Below, one piece after another: positions 33,501 to 44,329 of a stretch of 64,000 nucleotides of DNA. Below the pieces are notes generated by a model that was not told the DNA's origin, did no database searches, and was given only the letters and a program-made list of their open reading frames with translations. Position numbers and translations under genes: made by a program. The stretch's first letter is position 1, and each line of letters opens with the position of its first letter. The stretch comes from Exophiala sp. HKRS030 (lineage: Eukaryota > Ascomycota > Eurotiomycetes > Chaetothyriales > Herpotrichiellaceae), in NCBI GenBank assembly GCA_023897205.1, contig JAHWDD010000001.1:3906001-3970000 (forward strand). The letters run 5' to 3'.

Positions 33501-34625
33501 TCAAGTATTGTGATTGATTGAATTTGATGTTTCACTCTTGGTAAATTGCCCAGCATCAACCTGTTGAATCCACTCCAACGCTCTTTGGACATACCTGTCC
33601 TCTTTAGACTCTTTTGAAGTGGCATTTTCATGTTGAGACGTTGGTTTCAATACTGACTCGACGACTTCTATCGTCACAGCACGAGCCTCCCCGGCCTTTT
33701 TGAGGCAGATTTCAGGGTCCCCAAGATACATACCCTCTGCCGACTCGTCGATGAGTTCAGATACCTGACGATTCCGCTTGAGTATCGTGTCCAGCTGCTT
33801 TACCTGAGAATTCGATACTTCATTCGACAGCTCCATCTTTTCGAGTCTTTGTTTGATGACAACGTGAATGCTTTGAGGAATTCGGTTGAGAACCTTGAGG
33901 GCTTGCTCTTTGAGTCCGGCCGAGATAGCAATTCTGTCACGTTCATTATCCTCCTCCAAGTCTTCGGGTTCCTCGTCATCGCTCAGTCGCTCTCCAAATG
34001 GGTCGTCATCATCAATATTCTCTGCCGGGTCCCACTCTTCAAATTCCCTGACGGCGTCCTTCATCAGATCAAGCCATTCCTTGGACTTTCTAATCACGTA
34101 ACCAGGCAATCCTCCCTTTGCCAAGCGAACTAATTTGTCACAATCATCCCAGACACGACCGGTGGCTTCCGTGAAAGCCTTCTTTTGCGCTTCGGACAGT
34201 TCAGCCTTTGGGTTCCCATCTTGACTTCGTGTTTCAATTAATTGTAACAGTGCCTGCGTATCGCGGAGAGCGGTAGCGGTAAGGGAACGGCACTCTGCAG
34301 AGAACGAAGCGGTAAATGACTCGGGGGTGGTCAGAAGTGCCGCTGTTACTAGGGATGTCAAGATCGACTCGTTCAGTGGTTTGAGGCAGGTTGCGACTGC
34401 AGACGGTGTGAAGGGAGTGGTGATGGCCAGCAAGGATAGCTTGGTCACTTGTGATTTTAACGACGCAGCAGCTGCATCGGCTAGAATGAGCGGAGATGGT
34501 GAGTCCGGGTTCGTGGGAGGCAAGTCGATCTGAGCCCCCGGCGTAAGAGAGGATGCGAATCGTTCACAAAGTGCGATGGAAGTTTTCAAAATGGCAGAGT
34601 GGCTGCCAATGTTTGGCGTGCTCAT
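33501..34625 (-). CDS. GCIP / cyclin-D1-binding protein 1-like protein
   Basis: Single exon, 374 aa, ATG at 34625. The protein is largely helical: an N-terminal half with helices such as SLKSQVTKLSLLAI and ATGRVWDDCDKLVRLAKGG, an acidic linker (ENIDDDDPFGERLSDDEEPEDLEEDNERD) and a helical C-terminal half. GRVWDDCDKL with VREFEEW and a following acidic linker is the usual appearance of fungal GCIP-domain proteins, related to animal cyclin-D1-binding protein 1. The molecular function in fungi is not known. The assignment is by recall. Confidence 0.7.
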   Translation of the reverse strand: MSTPNIGSHSAILKTSIALCERFASSLTPGAQIDLPPTNPDSPSPLILADAAAASLKSQVTKLSLLAITTPFTPSAVATCLKPLNESILTSLVTAALLTTPESFTASFSAECRSLTATALRDTQALLQLIETRSQDGNPKAELSEAQKKAFTEATGRVWDDCDKLVRLAKGGLPGYVIRKSKEWLDLMKDAVREFEEWDPAENIDDDDPFGERLSDDEEPEDLEEDNERDRIAISAGLKEQALKVLNRIPQSIHVVIKQRLEKMELSNEVSNSQVKQLDTILKRNRQVSELIDESAEGMYLGDPEICLKKAGEARAVTIEVVESVLKPTSQHENATSKESKEDRYVQRALEWIQQVDAGQFTKSETSNSINHNT

Positions 34626-35105
34626 GTCTGGCTGGCTCGTCCTCTTACGGTCAAGTTAACGAGGGACCAGCCTTTGGACATATAAGATCTGGGTTGTTGG
34701 CGAAAACCGCACACTCTTACAGCAGTCAGGGCCCTCATGAATTTCTGCGGATACGGATAAACTCCGGGTCGTTATCTGCCACGTGACTACAACGCCCGCC
34801 AGCCTTGCATGTCCCCCCCTTGCTTAAAGCAGCCACCATTGCCGTCATGGTCGTTTACACGCCAAAATAAAACCAAAAAAGTTTCGCTTCCCCAGATGTC
34901 GATGTAGGCGCGAGAACTGAGAATTGAAGTCAGCAACAACCTGATGATGACTCGGTAACAACGTTCCAAAAGGGACTGCTATTCCATTTTGATCTCTTAC
35001 ACCCGGATGTTCACGATGATTGTTCGGTGCTTAGCCGATCCTTCTGACGCTGTACCGCGTTCTCCGTTTCCATCCTTTTGTCCCACCAAGTAACAACAAA
35101 CGACC
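34626..35105. promoter_or_regulatory. Divergent promoter region, GCIP-like and RNase P genes
   Basis: 480 bp between two start codons pointing away from each other. No specific site identified. Confidence 0.4.
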
Positions 35106-36152
35106 ATGCCATTCCACGACCTCAACATCACCTACACGCCATCCCAGCCGACACCGGAGATCAATCAGACGCTTTTGTTCGCATCCGAACTGGGATACAG
35201 AACGATCGCTCTGAACCTGACGCTGTCCGGGAAATTGCCTCCGTCTCCCCCCCCGATCCCCGTTTCGACCCTCGACGTTCCACCAACGCTCAAGATCCTC
35301 ACGCGCCTCACGGTGACGATATCCGACGCCTCTCAGAACCACCGTCTGTCGGCATACTCCCCGGCCTACGACATCCTCGCCCTGCGCCCGACGAACGAAA
35401 AGAACCTCCAACTCTGCTGCGGCAGCCTGGAGTGTGACCTCATATCCCTCGACTTCTCACAACGCCTGCAGTTCCCGTTGAGGTTCAAGACCGTCTCGTC
35501 GGCGCTGCAGCGCGGCCTGCGCTTCGAGGTCTGTTACTCTCCGGGGGTATCCTCCTCCGGGTCGTCCCCCGACGCGCGCCGGAACCTGATCGGAGGCGCG
35601 ACCGCCCTCATCCGCGCGACGAGAGGGCGGGGCATCGTGTTCAGCAGCGAGGCGCGAAGCGCCCTCGGCCTCAGGGGCCCACATGACGTGATCAACCTCG
35701 CCTCCTTGTGGGGATTGGGCCAGGAAAGGGGGAAAGAAGCACTGTGTGAAGAGGCCGACAAAGTGGTCAGGCTGGCAGGTATAAAAAGGTCGAGCTTCCG
35801 CGTCGTGGTCGATGTCATTGACGGAGGAGGTGGCCCTGTTGCCGTCGCGGAACCCACCAAATCCCAGCCACGCAGACCACCTGCTCCCGGACAAACACAA
35901 CCACAAACGGAAAAAGGTGTCGTAAAGGGTCAAGACGACAGACGAGGGAAACAAAAGGCAACGACAGACGAGGTTCGGATGCAAAAAGGCACCACCGCCA
36001 CCACCGACGAGAGCATCGTGTCCAACGGTCTCAAGCGTAAAGCATCGACGACCACTCCCCAAAATCAACCGGGAGGTGACCAGCAGCCGGCATCATTGTC
36101 GAATCGTGAAAAGAAAAGACGTGCAAGGAAACAAGCCAGAATGGAAAGTTGA
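35106..36152 (+). CDS. RPP1: RNase P/MRP subunit p30 (Rpp1)
   Basis: Single exon, 348 aa. This protein subunit is shared by RNase P (tRNA 5' processing) and RNase MRP and acts in the nucleus. The N-terminus MPFHDLNITYTP starts the first strand of the p30 TIM-barrel-like fold. Further family-like text is LGYRTIALNLTLSGK, the block CDLISLDFSQRLQFPLRFKT and a region RGIVFSSEARSALGLRGPHD followed by VINLASLWGL. The C-terminal 90 residues are low complexity and very basic (REKKRRARKQARMES), as in many fungal homologues. Confidence 0.9.
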   Translation: MPFHDLNITYTPSQPTPEINQTLLFASELGYRTIALNLTLSGKLPPSPPPIPVSTLDVPPTLKILTRLTVTISDASQNHRLSAYSPAYDILALRPTNEKNLQLCCGSLECDLISLDFSQRLQFPLRFKTVSSALQRGLRFEVCYSPGVSSSGSSPDARRNLIGGATALIRATRGRGIVFSSEARSALGLRGPHDVINLASLWGLGQERGKEALCEEADKVVRLAGIKRSSFRVVVDVIDGGGGPVAVAEPTKSQPRRPPAPGQTQPQTEKGVVKGQDDRRGKQKATTDEVRMQKGTTATTDESIVSNGLKRKASTTTPQNQPGGDQQPASLSNREKKRRARKQARMES

Positions 36153-36653
36153 GGCAGGGTCCGACGGCACCCCGTTCCACAAAATAATATGGATCGGCAG
36201 CATTCAGAGCACGACTGCTGCTACTGCGCCCTCTGGAACCTCTATCGGACAAGAAGCACCGGCCGACAACGAAGCGTGAGTAGGTAGCCAAGTGGTCTGA
36301 GAAAATGGGGTGATGCGAACATGTGGTGTGGAAGTAAAAATATAAAACAAATATGCACCCGGAGAGAAGAAAACACAAGGCCAGTCTCAGTTTCTAAAAA
36401 AAGTACTGTAAGGTTTTGTTCTCTGGACCATTCCTTTTTCCCCACATGAATACAAGCTGTTTAGAATATATATATATAAAAGATTCTTTGATATCTTTGG
36501 TATCATCCAAAAACCCTCCGGGTTTCCCCCAAGAAAGTGTGTCCATGGCCCAGGCCTTGCGTACAGAAAAGGCGGGCGTCCTATGTAATAAAAAAAACGA
36601 CATCAAACCATCACCCATTTGTTCTTTTATACTCGATTTTTTGTTTTTTTGTT
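36153..36653. other. Intergenic region between convergent genes
   Basis: About 500 bp containing both 3' ends, AT-rich with TATATATATAAA near 36468. Nothing else recognised. Confidence 0.4.
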
Positions 36654-38070
36654 TCATGATACCCCCGTCGGCGCCGGCGCTCGTTTCCCAATACCGAGCG
36701 TGAGAGCGTTCTTGAGAGTCAAGCTCGCCGGATCGATGGTGCTAAACGCCCCTGCGGCACCACCGCCACCAGCACCATCTTGCTGGGCAGCAGAAGAAAC
36801 CACCGTCGTTGTTGGTGATGATGAAGGAGAAGAAGAAGAAGCGGGAGACCCTTTTGACGTGGCTGTGGAGGTGGTCGTGGGGGAATCAGAAGATGAAGAA
36901 TCAGGTTGTGAAATTGCTTTGGCGGTATTGAAAGTCGCATCGGTTCTGGATATCGTCGTAGTGGTCGACGACGACACCGATGCTGCTGCTGGTTTTGTGG
37001 ACGTGGACGTCGTGGCTTCTGTTTTAGTAGCCTCCCCTGCCTTAGCCTCGGAAGTGTTAGATGAAGGGACGCTGCTAGAACCAGAAGTCACCGTACCAGA
37101 CATTGTCGCCGTAGAAGCGCCTATTACAAGAAAACATTCGAGTCAGCTCAGGCGGTTTTGGAGAACTTTTGGTCGAGGAACAAAACAAATAAAAGGCTGT
37201 GAGAGGTTGGGAGGAGCTACGTACTGTTTGCCGAACCAAAGAAGCCACCTGGAGAGACGGCGGCGGCGGGAGTAGGTGCTGGAGGTGGTGCTGCGGCGGC
37301 TGCGGCGCCACCTGCCATCGTAACTCCGGTCTGTACAGCCTCGGAGGCTGGGATGGAAGACAGACCTGGGGTCAAGGCACCAGCAACAGTGGTGGCGACT
37401 GGTGCGTTTCCCAAGGGCTGGTTGCCCGAACCACCAACAGCAGCGGCGGCGGCGGCGGTCATCATCCAAGCTGGGGGACTTCCAGAGCCGCAGAAGCAGC
37501 CGGGCGGTGCGTTCATCCATTGAGTCACGTATGCGGTCACTGCTGAGGAGCAAGGAGAGGCCGCGGTGACAGTAACCTACAACACACACACGCAGGGTTA
37601 GTTGGTCGGGACTTCTCGCTGATGGTCTTCTTTCAATCTCGACTTACTGTCTCCGTCATGGCTCCAGCTGCTGGTGGGCACATCGTTTCTGGACAACTCG
37701 GTGCAGGAGGCACTGCAGGGCATGCAGGACAGCTCTGTTGTGGTGGACAACTCTGTCCGCCACCCTTGCCGGCACCACCGGCGCCACCCCAGCTACCCAT
37801 GCCTCCTCCCATGCCTCCTCCCATGCCGCCTCCCTGACCTCCGCTCATACCTCCTCCGGAGCCGTAGTTACCACCACCGCCGCCACCACTCCAAGAACCC
37901 TGGTCACCAGCACCACCACCAGCACCACCTGAGTAGTCACCGGCATATACCTATCGAGAAGGAACGAATCAGTAAGATCCCATCGCGTGTACTGGAGATG
38001 TTCGGTATCATACTTGCGCCAGGCAAGCTGCCAAAACAGTGAGGGTGTAAAAGGAACGGATTGCCGGCAT
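36654..38070 (-). CDS. Secreted Gly/Ser-rich protein with Cys-rich segments
   Basis: Four exons are inferred: 38070-38014, 37950-37648, 37576-37225 and 37120-36654, giving 392 aa. The first exon encodes a signal peptide (MPAIRSFYTLTVLAACLAQ) and the second starts VYAGDYSGG. Next is a glycine-rich stretch with GGGM repeats, then a Cys/Pro segment (SCPPQQSCPACPAVPPAP), then AVTAYVTQWMNAPPGCFCGS, then an Ala/Pro part and a 120-residue Ser/Thr region likely to be O-glycosylated. The end lacks a strong hydrophobic GPI tail. It resembles cell-wall or extracellular matrix proteins, but I recognise no family. The exon boundaries tend to separate the compositional modules. Confidence 0.75.
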
Positions 38071-39317
38071 CTTGATTTTGAACTGATGTTCTTCTAGAGA
38101 ACACAAACAAACAAAAAGGAGTGAAAATTGGACAGAGAATGAATTAGGGTGATGGCCTGCAACAACGAAGGAATGACCAGGAGATGGGGAAAGGAACAAA
38201 AACAAAGAGAGATTTTTTCGCGAGAAAGACGAGGTTCTAAATGCACATTCTGGCCTTCCGTACAAGGGATGCATCACAGATTTCCAGATTGAAGGGCGAT
38301 CGCTCTTTTCGGTGCGAGGCACATCCGGACAGCGGCTTCAGACGACGAGTGCCGAACAGTCGACAGGGAGTGTAAGCCGCGGCATGGACAGATGGGTTTT
38401 CACGCCCTGGCCTTTCGGTCGCGATTGGACAGACCCAGATTCTCAAACATGAGATGCGACGCGGAGGTCTTCATCGCGGTCTCGAAGCTTGGCCCATTTG
38501 TGGCTGGAGAGTATCATGTTGAGGACAACTGTGACAGAAGCTGGTGGTTGATACGCGGGACGTTTCACCCTCGGCGCTTGGGGTAAGACTGGCGCGTCAC
38601 AACCAGATCTAAGATGGGTCAGGGAGACTCTCTGCCAAGAGGGAACATATCAACCCTGATAGGTGTCGGGTCATGAAGCGAAGAGATCTCGCTTGGACAA
38701 GACCAAGTCCATTATGTGGCATTACTTTCCTGGATAAGGAAGAGAGAAGATGAGAAGGAGGAAGAAGGGGGTCCTTGGGTAAGAGCCTCATTGACGAAAA
38801 CGGTTAGCCGAGCCTTGGCTCCTGTGCGTCGACAAGGCTCGCTCTGGCCCCTGTGGCGTAGGCGAGGCTACACCCCTCCCCAGACCCGCCGTCAACATAA
38901 TAGGGATAGAGATCGTAAACAGCACGAACAGCGACTCTGCAACAGTGAAGATCTTGTCTGTTTGATAGAAGATTGGGTTTGTCTGAACCGAAGCAAATCT
39001 ATCGGGACACAGCTACCCGAGCATCTAGGTGCCTTGGTGGACTATCCTGCTTGGGCTGCTCGTTCAGCATGTTGGCCTATTGCCGAGGAGACCAAGAGCC
39101 TCAAAGAATTCTCGTGGTGCTCCGTAGGGAGTAATCCTCCGAGAGTTCCCCAAGTCCTTGGAAGCTGTTCCGGTCTGGAACAATGGCGCAGAACTTGGGG
39201 CGCTCTGCTTCGACGCCATTCTCGACCCTACGCTTGGCCTAGTTGAGCGGAAATCTTAGGGTCGATGACCGTGGCGAGCAATACTGGACCACGAGTGCTG
39301 GAGCTACATCCTTGCTT
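38071..39317. other. Intergenic region
   Basis: About 1.25 kb. A plus-strand ORF of 176 codons (38716-39246) has no domain and atypical composition and is not called. Nothing else recognised. Confidence 0.4.
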
Positions 39318-41038
39318 TCAACTCACGCTCATGCTTTCGGTCTTTGCGACCATGCTTTTGTCATTCACGCGTCTGGACACTTCAGCGCCTAGTTCTGCTA
39401 TCTTGACGAGGACACCTTCTTTCTCACTATGATCAAGTCAGCCAGAGTACCATAAAAAGCATGCAGGTTGACAAGGTTGACAACTCACGGATGGCCATCA
39501 GGCAGACCCATTTCCTTCACTCGCACCTCTCCTTTGGCTTGCTCGTCCTCCCCAAGAATGACTGCAAAAGGCGCCCCAGCGTTCTCCGCATTCTTGAATT
39601 GCACTTGTGGCTTTGGTTTCTTTTTGTACGTAAACTCGACCTTTAGGCCGGCATCCAGTAAGATCTTTGTGATCTGAATCCGTTGCTTGGGCATTCCATC
39701 GAATCCGCCGCCTCCAAATGCCATCACATACACATCGGGGGCATTGGAGGAGACATAGCTGAAAGTTTCACCTTTGGCTATCCTCGCTTTGGTGATGCTG
39801 AATATTCGATCAACACCGAAACTGATCCCCACACATGGGATATCAGCGTTTGGTCTGAATCGTTCCACAAGATGGTCATACCGACCACCAGCCGCGACTG
39901 AGCCGACACCAACTGAAGGATCGTTCGAACGGTCCTCGTCCTCGCCGAGTGCTTTCTTTTCTTTTCTGCCTTGTTTCTGGGCTTCTTTGGCCACGCTGTT
40001 GCCATCGGCAATCACCGGAGCAGAGCCTTCGGTTACGACTTCGTAGATAACACCAGTGTAATAATCCAGGCCACGGGCCAGTGACAGGTCAAAGGAGATC
40101 TTGTCAAGTGCGCCCCATGCCTCCAGGTAATCCATCAACGTGTTCATCTCTTCGATACCCTGTTTCGCTTTGGCATTTGCCATCATGGCTTCGTCCTTCT
40201 TCAATTCTTCGAGGAGATCTCTGCCACCTTTCCTCGTCACGTAGGTTTTGATCTTGTCTGCGACAGCCTCGTCGAGTCCTTTCGTCTCAACCATTTCGGT
40301 CTTGACTTCTTCCCAGGGCATCTTATCCAACTTGTCAACTGCACTCGAAATCGTTCTGATCTTCTCTTCTGGCACACCGCACACTTCAAAGAGGCCGTCT
40401 AAGATTCTCCGGTCATTTAGTTTAATGGTGTATCGGCCAGTCCATTCAAGCGACTCAAAGACCTCTACAATGATGGCAATAACCTCGCTGTCGGCCATCA
40501 TTGGGTCACTTGCTCCTGCAAAATCGATGTCGCATTGGTAAAACTCTCGCATACGTCCTTTGGCGATTGCAGGCTGATCTCTCCGATAGACTTTACTGAT
40601 CGCAAATCGTTTGTAGTTCTTGATGTTTGAATTCATGGCCAACCACCGAGCGAATGGAACGGTAAGATCATATCGCAAGGACAACAGTTCACCGCCTTGG
40701 TCTTTCAGATCATATATGAGCTTCGAGTCTTCTCCGTATTTCCCTTTGAGAACCTCCTCTCGTTCAAAGACGGGTGTGTCGAGCTTCTTTCCTGCATGAC
40801 GACGGAAAACTCTGGAAATCTGGGCAAGGATATCTTCCAGGAGATCAACGTCTTCACCCGACCAGTCCCTTGTTCCCTTTGGGTTTTTGATCAGCTCTTG
40901 CTTTTTATCCTTGTCTTTTGCCATAATCGAGTAGGTCCGACAGAATGGGGGAGCGCGGGATGTAGGGTATGGGAACCGAGGAATATGTAGGAATGATCTT
41001 TTGCTGTAGCATACACTGAGGCGAAGGAATGGCCGCAT
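39318..41038 (-). CDS. HTS1: Histidyl-tRNA synthetase, mitochondrial and cytosolic forms
   Basis: Two exons are inferred, 41038-39489 and 39426-39318. The first ATG (41038) gives 552 aa with an Arg/Ser/Phe-rich leader ([16 protein letters not shown]) fitting a mitochondrial presequence. The second in-frame ATG at 40924 ([20 protein letters not shown]) gives a 514-aa cytosolic-type protein. One yeast gene makes both forms the same way. Class II motifs are clear: [41 protein letters not shown] and [14 protein letters not shown], plus anticodon-domain text near the end. Splicing the last intron (62 bp) yields [18 protein letters not shown], the expected ending. The last few residues are unusual, and a further exon cannot be excluded. 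Confidence 0.94.
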
Positions 41039-41545
41039 GCGAGAGAACGCAGCAGGAAGGAATGAGGCAGTCAGATGGGTTATAGCGTCCAACAACACAA
41101 AAATAAATCCAGGACTGGAGATTCGGAGTCACAGCGCACTTATGACGAATGAGTACGGCAATTGGTATAGATCAGCTGCCAAGACCGAGCCTTGGACACG
41201 CTCAATGCCTCTGAACAGGTGCTGGGATACGGAGCACCAATATTACGCCTGCGAGTACGGAGTAGTCAATAAACATAGCAGAGGCCAAGTCGTTCTCTAG
41301 AAGCAAGCACAACGTCACATTCGGCTACACTTTGTTGCAAACTAACTCGACACCTCCAATGTTGGTTTGTGGGAGGATGATGCCAACGACAACAGGTACA
41401 ACCAGCAGGGCGGCCACAAGAACAACAAACGTGGACAAACGTGCAAAAGGCTCCCGGAATGCCATCTTTATCAACCCATACACGTACAATCAGCTACTAT
41501 GACCTGATTCAATAAGGAATCTCGATCCTCCTTTGCAATGCAGAA
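41039..41545. other. HisRS upstream region
   Basis: About 500 bp between the first HisRS start codon and the AcrB stop codon. It should contain the HisRS promoter and also holds the MscS relic. Confidence 0.45.
41325..41465 (-). pseudogene. Relic of an MscS-channel N-terminal segment
   Basis: A 46-codon ORF, ATG at 41465 and TAG at 41325-41327. It begins MAFREPFARL, continues VAALLVVPVVVG and PQTNIGGVEL, and then stops. The MscS gene at 47785-49674 contains MTSCLPLARK, IAALLVVPVAVG and PQTYVGGVEL at matching spacing, about 24 of 43 residues identical by eye. Similarity ends at the GGVEL position. The rest of the channel (EF-hand, pore) is not found between the HisRS and AcrB genes. Most likely a remnant of a duplicated or transposed paralogue. 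A short expressed peptide is possible but unsupported. Confidence 0.7.
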
Positions 41546-44329
41546 TCACCAAGTTATTGAACCTGGCACATGTCCTGGACTATAGCTGCCTCGCGGAGGG
41601 CTGCGCAACTCACCAATGACGCCAGCCGCGGGACTGCCACTATTCTGGCCTCGACTGCTACCACTACCCTTGCGTCCGATCACCTCGTACTCGACCGGAG
41701 GAATTGGATCGGCGTCCTCGAAATCGGCGGAGAAATTACTATGTCCACCCGCTGATCGGTTTGTATCAGACCTGGGCCGCCGCTGGTCGGTAGTAGGCAG
41801 AGTTTTAGCATAGGCCAGAAAAGGCGAACTCTGTGCTTCAGGAATGACAGGGCTGTTGGGGAAAGCTTGAAAGCTACCGAAGGCGTATGGCCGAGCATGC
41901 TGGGGTGTTGGCCGGGTGCCAGGGAGTTCACCTTCCGGCGTCAGAGGGCCGCTGTTGTTAAGCATCGTCTGCCGAGCATCTTCTTCCTGAAGAAGGCGAA
42001 GTTCTTGCTGGTTGGAGTCGAACTTCATCCTCATGTTCCTGACCTCAGCCTCCATGTAATGGATCTGCTGCAACACCTCGTTCTCGCGTCTCTGTTGCTC
42101 AATATCCTTGGCATTCGATTCGGCAGCCCTTCTCTCTCGCTCGTTGAGACCTTGAACATTAGCTTGAGTGATCCGATCATACTGCTCAGTTAATTTTGTG
42201 TTGCGAGTTGTCAGCCGCTCTTTGCGAGAGATCATTCCATTCAATTCGTTCTCGGCACAGGTCTTTTCAGATTCTGCTGCATTCTTCGCCTTCTTCAGAC
42301 CCTTAGTCGCGTCTGTCAGCTGCTTGGACTGTCCCTCGAAAGCTTGTTGAGAGGTGCTGTGATCCTCGATATCATCGTCGGGCGTCGATGTCAGACTTTC
42401 CAAAGCAACCTCGAGCTCTTGAGTAGCGTCTTCAGTTTGGCGGATGGTGCGCTCTGCTTGCAGAAGCTTTTGTCGTTGTTTGGTGTCGTCACTGGCTGTC
42501 TTGAGACGGGTGTTGAAGCTATCGACCTCCTTTTCGACCTTGGCAAGGGTGGTGCGATGCTGGCGTCGAACCTTGGTCAGTCGATTGCGGGCTTCGTTTA
42601 GCTTCGCTTCCGTAGTGGAGATTGAGTTCTTGAGGGTGGTAGTTGGTGATGATGGCCGAGTAGATTGACGCACAGGTACAGGCGTCAAGGATCCTGGAAG
42701 GTCTTTGTCGAGCAACGCAGGTGTCTTGACCATGACGGACGCATATTCTTCGTCGCCATCGGTGGAAATAAATGTGCAGGTATAGGTACAGTTCGGCGCC
42801 AGGCCAGAGATTGTTCCAGTCCAGCGAGCGCCTGAGCCTTCCGGCGGTGATGGATTGTCTGCTGCTTCGAGGTTCACAGAGTGCCACTTCGCACCATTGA
42901 TCCGCACATAAAAGGGCCTAGGCTCATCTGGATCCTCTAATTCCTCCTGTGTTGCAACAAAATTTGACTCAAAGGAGATAGAGGACGGATCCACATTGGT
43001 CACCCATACTAGATCTTGGTGGGCAGCTTCAAAGGGTGTCCCTTGATTGTTGGCGACTGAAGGAAGAGCTTTGTTGTGCTGGATCTCTCTCCCAATTTGC
43101 ACCTTTGTACTCGCTAAGGCCGCCCAGAATGGTTGTTTGCTTCTAACGTGATTCGCTTGACGTCGTCTTTTCTTAGCACTCATACCCTTCTCCTTGCCCT
43201 CACGCAGGCCAGGTGTAGGTGGCTGATAATCGACGGAAGAGGATATGGCAGTTGACGAGGAGCCGTCGGGAACCGAAAAATCCGACACAGACCCTGCAGA
43301 GGCTTCCATGTCTACCCGCTTCGTCTTCGTAGGCGTCGGGGACTGAAGGCTATGCAGCCAGCGCCGGATAACAGCCAAAACAGCCTGACTGATGATGTGG
43401 ATTGCGAAAAGACTTCGAATCTGCGACGGTGGCCGCGGGCTCTCTCCGAAATCTGTGTCCGACGGCAGATACTTCAGATAGTCAGAGAGACCAAACTGAG
43501 AACGCAAGTCTATAGGTATCAGATTCGTAAGAAGAAACCGACGGACACCCTGACTTCTCAACAAATGCAACGCCAATACTCCTGCAACACAAAACACATT
43601 AACTCGCCCATTGCGTCCCGAGCTCCCATTTCCTAGAGTCATAGCGATCTGTATTTGCGCGAGATCGAGGGTAAAATTTTGAGCCCACGGCCAGAGACAC
43701 ATCCACAATGCAAAGCATATGACATCCACGACCATCCTGGTAGTTGGGCTTGGTGCACCAGCCGACCCATAGAACATGTCTGCAGCAGTACGAAACGACG
43801 GACCACCGCCAGGCCAGATAGTCAGCGAAGCAAAAAATGCTTGCACCATTGTCAGTATCATGGACGGCAAGGCCAGGAGGACAATGAGGAGAGACACTGT
43901 ATCACAGGCGGGGCGAGACCGCAGAATAGTCGAGGCGATCTGCAGAACGCTCACGTCCTGCGTTGCTTTGGACCTGCCTCCGGTCATATCACCACGTCGC
44001 TGCTGTAGCATCGCCGATCCATTCGATTCTTTGGCGGGCTCCTTCTCTTTGCTTTCACTGGCTTCCGAGTCCCCCGATTTGGAGGCCGCGGCCTTGGAAG
44101 GGTACGCAGTATCCGAGGAAACAGTGCTGGATGGACCGTTGACTGAGCCGGTTACAGAGTGGTCAATGGGAGTTTGTTGTGGTAAAGGCTCGGAGGCAAC
44201 AGGGCCCTTAGCAGCGCCATTGAGGTGACCATTCGATTTCTGCTTGGTGACACGTTTTCCGGGACCTACAAGGCCATTCTCGTGGCGGTTGTTATGCTGA
44301 TGTTTTTTCGCCGCAGGGTTTCGCGGCAT
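41546..44329 (-). CDS. acrB: AcrB-like ubiquitination-network signalling protein
   Basis: Single exon, 927 aa. The frame continues upstream of 44329 only from a TTG, and the ATG at 44329 (MPRNPAAKKHQHNN) fits the family. After a basic, disordered N-terminus come hydrophobic segments near residues 145-170 (VSLLIVLLALPSMILTMV), 205-220 and 245-260. A fibronectin-like stretch follows around 440-540 (LVWVTNVDPSSISFESNFVA, ARWTGTISGLAPNCTYTCTF). A long coiled coil then covers about 570-800, before a Ser/Pro-rich tail. In Aspergillus nidulans, AcrB affects carbon-catabolite and acriflavine phenotypes linked to the CreB/CreD ubiquitin network. The assignment is by recall of this architecture. Confidence 0.82.
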   Translation of the reverse strand: MPRNPAAKKHQHNNRHENGLVGPGKRVTKQKSNGHLNGAAKGPVASEPLPQQTPIDHSVTGSVNGPSSTVSSDTAYPSKAAASKSGDSEASESKEKEPAKESNGSAMLQQRRGDMTGGRSKATQDVSVLQIASTILRSRPACDTVSLLIVLLALPSMILTMVQAFFASLTIWPGGGPSFRTAADMFYGSAGAPSPTTRMVVDVICFALWMCLWPWAQNFTLDLAQIQIAMTLGNGSSGRNGRVNVFCVAGVLALHLLRSQGVRRFLLTNLIPIDLRSQFGLSDYLKYLPSDTDFGESPRPPSQIRSLFAIHIISQAVLAVIRRWLHSLQSPTPTKTKRVDMEASAGSVSDFSVPDGSSSTAISSSVDYQPPTPGLREGKEKGMSAKKRRRQANHVRSKQPFWAALASTKVQIGREIQHNKALPSVANNQGTPFEAAHQDLVWVTNVDPSSISFESNFVATQEELEDPDEPRPFYVRINGAKWHSVNLEAADNPSPPEGSGARWTGTISGLAPNCTYTCTFISTDGDEEYASVMVKTPALLDKDLPGSLTPVPVRQSTRPSSPTTTLKNSISTTEAKLNEARNRLTKVRRQHRTTLAKVEKEVDSFNTRLKTASDDTKQRQKLLQAERTIRQTEDATQELEVALESLTSTPDDDIEDHSTSQQAFEGQSKQLTDATKGLKKAKNAAESEKTCAENELNGMISRKERLTTRNTKLTEQYDRITQANVQGLNERERRAAESNAKDIEQQRRENEVLQQIHYMEAEVRNMRMKFDSNQQELRLLQEEDARQTMLNNSGPLTPEGELPGTRPTPQHARPYAFGSFQAFPNSPVIPEAQSSPFLAYAKTLPTTDQRRPRSDTNRSAGGHSNFSADFEDADPIPPVEYEVIGRKGSGSSRGQNSGSPAAGVIGELRSPPRGSYSPGHVPGSITW

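Noticed and set aside
38716..39246. Plus-strand ORF of 176 codons
   Set aside because: No domain, odd composition and no splice extension giving conserved text.
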